Source of the DNA: Chryseobacterium carnipullorum | GTDB taxonomy: Bacteria > Bacteroidota > Bacteroidia > Flavobacteriales > Weeksellaceae | Reading direction: 5' to 3' | DNA: 64,000 nucleotides | Assembly: GCF_900142785.1 (NCBI RefSeq) | Contig: NZ_FRCD01000010.1 | Span: 1-64,000 of the forward strand | Shown here: piece by piece, positions 62,696 to 64,000 of the stretch | How positions within the stretch are numbered: the stretch's first letter is position 1 | How the letters are laid out: each line of letters opens with the position of its first letter | Program-made: the position numbers and the translations under genes | Notes under the pieces: generated by a model | Database searches by the model: none | The model's input: only the letters and a program-made list of their open reading frames with translations | What the model was told of the DNA's origin: nothing

Positions 62696-63679
62696 TTATT
62701 TTTTCGGTAAGCCATTAATTTTTGATTCTAGTTCGTTGATTCTTCTTTCAAGATTCTCATTTTTCTCATGCAGCGCTCTTATGGCTTCCACCAGAATGGC
62801 ATCGTAATCTCCATAGGCAGTTTGCAAATAGCCTTTGGTATCTTTGGTTACTTTATCGGGAAAAACTTCCTGTATATTTTGGGCGATAAAGCCCATCTGT
62901 TTTTCTTTCGGACGAAGAATACCCGTTTTATCATCATTCCAATAATAGTAAACTCCTTTCAACTGAAGCAGTTTTTCTAATGCTTCATTGCCGGAGATTT
63001 GCTGAATGTCTTTTTTCAGGCGTCCATCCGAATTGGCAAGCCATGCTCCGGCAGTCGTTTTAGAAGCTTCTCCCTCTATCTCCAGAATATTTGTTGAAGC
63101 TGTTTTACCAATCCCGATCTTACCGTCCTGACCTATGGTCATTCGTAAAACACTTGAATTTGTATCATTGGGGGTCGTATGGAATTCTATTTTGATTCCC
63201 TGTGCTGTTGTTGTAAAATTCTGGGTTGCTTGTGCCGTGATCCTAGAAGAAGTTAAGGCATTGCTGTTGTAGCCATTTCCTGAGTTTCCTGCAAAGACAA
63301 TCGCCCCTACATTATCTCCCGATGCTAAAGCTTGGTTGATACTGCTGTCAGTAGAGGCATTTTTTCTAAGGACGAAGTACGCGGGACCTACTCCTCCAGC
63401 TCTTTCATTGATTGCTCCTAACACATCACTCAAAATATGAAAATTGGATTGTGGATTAGTCATTCTTATTCCGACACGAGCGTTATCAGTAACAGTTAGT
63501 GCCTCTACGTTTGAAGAGTTTCGGACTTTAAATGACCTGTTTGCAGAGGAGTTTGTTTTGCTGACTACATCCAAGGTCGCCTGTGGCATAGTGGTGTTAA
63601 TTCCTACCTGTCCATTTATAGATAAAAAAAAGCCTGATATTAATGCGAAATAAAATTTGAAAATAATTTTTGAAGTCAT
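62696..63679 (-). CDS. Tail-fibre-domain (S74 chaperone) secreted protein
   Basis: The 327-residue protein has a signal peptide (MTSKIIFKFYFALISGFFLS). A QVGINTTMPQATLDVVSK repeat-type start follows, common in flavobacterial surface fibres. The central part holds short GI/GIG strand repeats (VGIRMTNPQSNFHIL, IGIGKTASTNILEI). The C-terminal half has the S74 intramolecular chaperone, SDGRLKKDIQQISGNEALEKL, and ends in a coiled coil (LHEKNENLERRINELESK). S74 domains trimerise fibres and then cleave themselves off. Phage-like neighbours are absent, so this is probably a cell-surface fibre. Confidence 0.85.
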   Translation of the reverse strand: MTSKIIFKFYFALISGFFLSINGQVGINTTMPQATLDVVSKTNSSANRSFKVRNSSNVEALTVTDNARVGIRMTNPQSNFHILSDVLGAINERAGGVGPAYFVLRKNASTDSSINQALASGDNVGAIVFAGNSGNGYNSNALTSSRITAQATQNFTTTAQGIKIEFHTTPNDTNSSVLRMTIGQDGKIGIGKTASTNILEIEGEASKTTAGAWLANSDGRLKKDIQQISGNEALEKLLQLKGVYYYWNDDKTGILRPKEKQMGFIAQNIQEVFPDKVTKDTKGYLQTAYGDYDAILVEAIRALHEKNENLERRINELESKINGLPKK

Positions 63680-63851
63680 CGTATGTATATTTTAATATTG
63701 CGAATTTACAATATTTTCTTTTTCATAGATGAAATTTTAACAATAAAATGTAGTTATTATTATGATTGTTTAAAGTAATATTATTATGAATGGTTCGCAA
63801 ATGTTAATATTGGGTTGAAATTACGAAATCATTAAAGACTTCCATTGGGAA

Positions 63852-63890
63852 ATAAAAAAGCCTTAATAATCTGTCGATTAAAAAGGCTTT
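63852..63890 (-). terminator. Terminator of the right tRNA-Gln gene
   Basis: AAAGCCTT (63857-63864) pairs with AAGGCTTT (63883-63890). An inner TAATC/GATTA stem (63867-63871, 63876-63880) extends the hairpin and a T-run follows on the minus strand. Confidence 0.8.
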
Positions 63891-63893
63891 AAG

Positions 63894-63964
63894 TAGACCC
63901 ACAGGGATTCGAACCCCAACTGATGGTACCAAAAACCAGAGTGCTACCGTTACACCATGGGTCT
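63894..63964 (-). tRNA. tRNA-Gln (anticodon TTG), right copy
   Basis: The gene body is identical base for base to 62414-62484, with the same anticodon TTG, the same discriminator A and no encoded CCA. The flanks differ except for the -7 promoter element (TAAATTTG at 63981-63988, minus strand) at the same distance of 16 bases. The gene lies 36 bases from the window end. Confidence 0.93.
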
Positions 63965-63980
63965 CTTTATTTTGGTGATG

Positions 63981-63988
63981 CAAATTTA
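63981..63988 (-). promoter_or_regulatory. -7 promoter element of the right tRNA-Gln gene
   Basis: The minus strand reads TAAATTTG, an exact match 16 bases before the tRNA. The -33 box would lie outside the window. Confidence 0.6.
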
Positions 63989-64000
63989 CAGCTTTTTTCT

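Noticed and set aside
62696..63679. S74 protein as part of a prophage
   Set aside because: There are no capsid, terminase, integrase or other phage genes nearby, and a signal peptide is present.

Overview
The window looks like chromosome of a Bacteroidota bacterium of the family Weeksellaceae, most probably Chryseobacterium or a near relative. The evidence is two SusC/SusD pairs, two secreted proteins with type IX secretion (T9SS) sorting domains, a fused CcoN-CcoO oxidase subunit, a TamL/TamB pair, AT-rich intergenic DNA and many promoters fitting the Bacteroidota TTG-N(17-23)-TAnnTTTG pattern. No rRNA, CRISPR array, prophage or complete insertion sequence was seen. The only RNA genes identified with confidence are two identical tRNA-Gln genes near the right end.

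Layout. 0-0.3 kb: the 3' end of an IS256-type transposase and a decayed copy of the groEL 3' end. 0.3-3.7 kb: a DUF5694 protein, groEL-groES, and a 44-codon double-glycine, Cys-containing peptide gene just upstream of groES. 3.9-10 kb: a transport block (DUF2490 protein, CitMHS transporter, DAACS transporter, secreted protein) divergent from a LytS/LytTR two-component pair. 10-17.3 kb: M1 metallopeptidase, HupE/UreJ protein, a T9SS-exported subtilase and a DUF6702 protein. 17.3-17.9 kb: a 650-bp gene-free stretch with a good promoter and a terminator, a candidate RNA gene. 17.9-22.4 kb: a translationally coupled methyltransferase-VanW-AcpH operon, radA, a small membrane protein and a YceI protein.

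22.5-29 kb is the most unusual region. Seven minus-strand genes form a lipid-type cluster whose content matches the uncharacterised E. coli ynbABCD operon: a CDP-alcohol phosphotransferase, a CdsA-like cytidylyltransferase, a hydrolase-methyltransferase fusion, and PAP2 and dual-specificity phosphatase domains. A patatin-like protein with a replaced catalytic dyad and an SDR oxidoreductase are added. The PAP2 and phosphatase ORFs are in one frame, separated by a single TAA, where E. coli YnbD is one protein.

29-33.4 kb: pyrG, yidC and rnhB. 33.7-43.7 kb: two tandem SusC/SusD systems, sharing a promoter-proximal motif, and a small lipocalin-like lipoprotein. 43.8-54 kb: argS, then a tamB-tamL-yihY operon for outer-membrane assembly. 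54.2-57.4 kb: ccoNO-ccoP, a compact cbb3 oxidase. 57.6-60.6 kb: an XRE regulator, an amino-acid permease and an HdeD-like protein, followed by a very long perfect hairpin. 60.6-64 kb: a T9SS-exported seven-repeat (probably beta-propeller) protein and an S74-type tail-fibre-like protein, with the tRNA-Gln genes on either side of the latter.

All product calls come from reading motifs and family resemblance in the translated sequence. No database search was run.
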